From NCBI RefSeq assembly GCF_001039355.2, contig NW_019775533.1, forward strand, positions 205,489 through 269,488: a stretch of DNA of 64,000 nucleotides. Direction: 5' to 3'. Of the stretch, positions 62,233-64,000 are shown piece after piece. The DNA comes from Lingula anatina. Taxonomy: Eukaryota; Brachiopoda; Lingulata; Lingulida; Lingulidae. Each line of letters opens with the position of its first letter. Position 1 is the stretch's first letter. A model generated the notes under the pieces. That model was not told the DNA's origin, ran no database searches, and saw only the letters and a program-made list of their open reading frames with translations. The position numbers and the translations under genes were made by a program.

Positions 62233-64000
62233 ATGACAATATTTTATTTTCTTGTGTTATTTTATATGTCTGTTTGTCCGTCTGAGGGTAACACTTTGGC
62301 AGAGCTGGTGTACAGCTGGGTGACTATAGACTATGACTGGCCTAGTAATACCACCAGAGCAGCTGCATTGGCCAGTGAAGAATTCATACCAGAACACAAT
62401 TCCATATCAGGAATCAAATTCTATAAAGGTAAAGATGGAACGAAGAGGAAGCTAGATTAGTGAGTTTGTTTGGACAAAAGCTTAAGTTGATTAAAATATG
62501 TCAAGAGTTAATTAAAACTCTTCTTGAAAACAATACTACTATCTAGTCAATCATGTAACATTATACTCTTTCAAAATGTTTCATTAAAGATTTGAGAATT
62601 TAGTTTGAGCATTCAAGTTAATTTAATTACAGTTTGAAAACCCCATACACATAGGAGGAATATTGTGGCACAGCCATATACTGATGTTTTTTGCCTGGAG
62701 CACTATTCATGCTAGCTCCAGTGAAGTGCCCTGTAGGCATATGATCATCACAAATAAAGCAACTGATATTAATGACTGTATTCAGAAAAGCGGACTTACT
62801 AGTCCGCAGGCCAAAGATGGCGACCAACTGAAAAGCTTGCCATCTAATTCGATAATAGACACTGAATAGATGGGGAAGTATTCAAGTGGGTCGGCCATCT
62901 TTGATCCATGGACTAGTCAGTCTGCTGTGCTGCATGCAGCCAATTACTTAAACCCTTTGTGTGTGGACAGATTGAACGTATTGACTTTAACCTTACATTT
63001 CTTAAAACTATATTTTGTTAAAAACAATGAAGTTAAAACTTGGGACTGAAAATAGAAGACTCTTGCTGTAGATCTCTTTGAAATTCATTAATTGCTTCAT
63101 AGTACATGACCTTTCTCAGAAAAAGTCCCCTTTCAAGCCTGTAGCCAGCAAATTCAAAAGGGGGGTTCTTTTTCTGAAAAAGTGGACCTTTTACAATGAA
63201 ACTTCTGTGTACCTAGATAAAATTTTACCCAAAATGGACCTTTTCCTAACAAAAGGGGCGGTTCTTTCTAACCCCCTGAACCCCCCTGGCTATGGGCCTG
63301 CCTTTTTCATAGTTAATCTATATTAATATTGTTTTACATATCATTATCCATTTGTTATCCATTAGCCAGGGAGATAAAAATAATTTTACACTCATAATAT
63401 ATTCATCTACTCAACTAGGTGAGATTTATATCACTATCCCCCGCTGGAAACTTGGAGTGCCTTCCTCCCTGAACAAGGTGAGTCGCATTTAAAAGTATGA
63501 CAACTTTAATTAACTTTAATGTTTTATAATAATTATCACATCGTGCACTCCATTTTTTTTTTTATTTCTGGCAACATATCTGGCCAGTAGATTCATGCTT
63601 AAAATTTTTTTTTATTAATCGAAATTATAATATCAATTAAACGACTGGAGTTATTTTGATGAAAAACAGAGTTTTTTGTTATTGACTGCCATCATATGAA
63701 TATATGTTACCATCATGTGTATTGAAACATATCTGGAATGAACTTGTGGATAGTGGGGGTGTGGGGGGGGGGGGGTAAAGGGGGGATCGGAAAACATGGG
63801 TAAAGTCATGGGACCATATTTATAACTATTTTTAAGGCAAAAATGAAATTTGACAGTTGATGTTACTCTCTCATATCTAAGATCTAATATACCGTATATT
63901 AGATCTTAGCTCATATGTATAGACCATGATTGTTTAAACAACCTGAATGGATTTGAAGGTGTGTCTGTGTGTGTGTGTGTGTGTGTGTTATGGTTGGGGG
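62233..64000 (+). CDS. Yellow/MRJP family, copy 3, 5' part only
   Basis: Exon 1 is 62233-62428 (signal peptide MTIFYFLVLFYMSVC, then the TLAELVYSWVTIDYDWPS region) and exon 2 is 63419-63477, with the same phases as copy 1. Exon 3 would be expected just past the window end. The exon 1 protein is identical to copy 1. Exon 2 differs at a few bases: GAG/GAA and CGC/CGT are silent, AAA/AAG is silent, TCC/TCA is silent. May be an allele of copy 1 rather than a separate gene. Confidence 0.75.
62790..62926. mobile_element. ACTAGTC-family foldback element in yellow copy 3 intron 1
   Basis: Same insertion site and nearly the same sequence as 51624-51760, so it was present before the two blocks separated. 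Confidence 0.8.
63129..63305. mobile_element. 167-bp MITE insertion specific to copy 3
   Basis: Element 63134-63300 starts CAAGCCTGTAGCCAG and ends CTGGCTATGGGCCTG (inverted termini, consensus near CAGGCCCRTAGCCAG). CCTTT is duplicated at 63129-63133 and 63301-63305. The empty site is visible in copy 1 at about 51957-51966, which has a single tcccctttttcat. Confidence 0.85.
63877..63909. repeat. 15-bp-arm palindrome
   Basis: ctaagatctaatata, a 3-base centre, then tatattagatcttag: a perfect inverted repeat. Copy 1 has no equivalent at the matching position near 52515. Confidence 0.7.

Larger units (their letters stand above)
60281..64000 (+). repeat. Near-identical copy of 49118 to about 52580 (duplication or alternative haplotype)
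   Basis: Non-coding spacer, exon 1, intron 1 including the foldback element, and exon 2 are all reproduced in order. Differences are scattered single bases and short indels, plus one clear 167-bp insertion (63134). Divergence is visibly lower than between yellow copies 1 and 2, whose introns differ by many indels. The copy reaches the window end. Confidence 0.85.

Noticed and set aside
1-64000. CRISPR arrays, operons, phage or bacterial insertion sequences
   Set aside because: None found; the repeats are eukaryotic microsatellites and inverted-repeat elements, and the genes contain introns.

Overview
This is a stretch of an intron-rich, AT-rich animal nuclear genome. The genes are spliced with GT-AG introns, widely spaced and separated by microsatellites and many small inverted-repeat (MITE-like) transposons. 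The gene set (a single HAND bHLH gene, an egghead-type mannosyltransferase typical of protostomes, a DUF229 protein and yellow/major-royal-jelly proteins) and the frequent tacatgta-type words point to a lophotrochozoan, most likely a bivalve mollusc. The species assignment is inference.

Layout. 1-21.9 kb: a HAND transcription factor (two coding exons, 6 kb intron) inside a large gene-poor, probably regulatory territory. 21.9-25.5 kb: a four-exon type II membrane DUF229 protein (872 aa reconstructed). 26.5 kb: tRNA-Glu(UUC) on the minus strand. 26.8-31.0 kb: an eight-exon lysosomal aspartylglucosaminidase (AGA, 340 aa). 31.7-33.9 kb, minus strand and convergent with AGA: a three-exon Golgi carbohydrate sulfotransferase (327 aa). 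36.6-39.2 kb, minus: an unrecognised gene of at least two exons. 42.7-47.7 kb: egghead, with the whole CDS in one exon and a probable spliced 5' leader. 51.1-64 kb: yellow/MRJP-family genes in tandem, interleaved with displaced exons of the anaphase-promoting-complex subunit gene APC10 on the opposite strand.

The right-hand 13 kb is the most unusual part. Yellow copy 1 is intact. Copy 2 carries a +1 frameshift in exon 3. Copy 3 starts just after a single N at 60278, and its whole surroundings nearly match 49.1-52.6 kb, so it may be an unresolved haplotype joined falsely rather than a third gene. APC10 exons occur in an impossible order for one gene (the penultimate exon to the left of the last exon on the minus strand). 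This is explained by a tandem duplication that copied the 3' end of APC10 together with yellow, followed by deletion of the last exon from unit 1. A second single N (16535) also sits between two copies of the same about 370 bp.

Functionally, four consecutive recognisable protein genes act in or are probably routed through the secretory/glycan system (DUF229, AGA, sulfotransferase, egghead), but nothing in the sequence shows that they are co-regulated. No CRISPR, operon or prokaryotic element is present, and I found no convincing new molecular system. The novel material is structural: duplication history, probable assembly artefacts and several families of short inverted-repeat elements, one of which ends 10 bp before an AGA exon.
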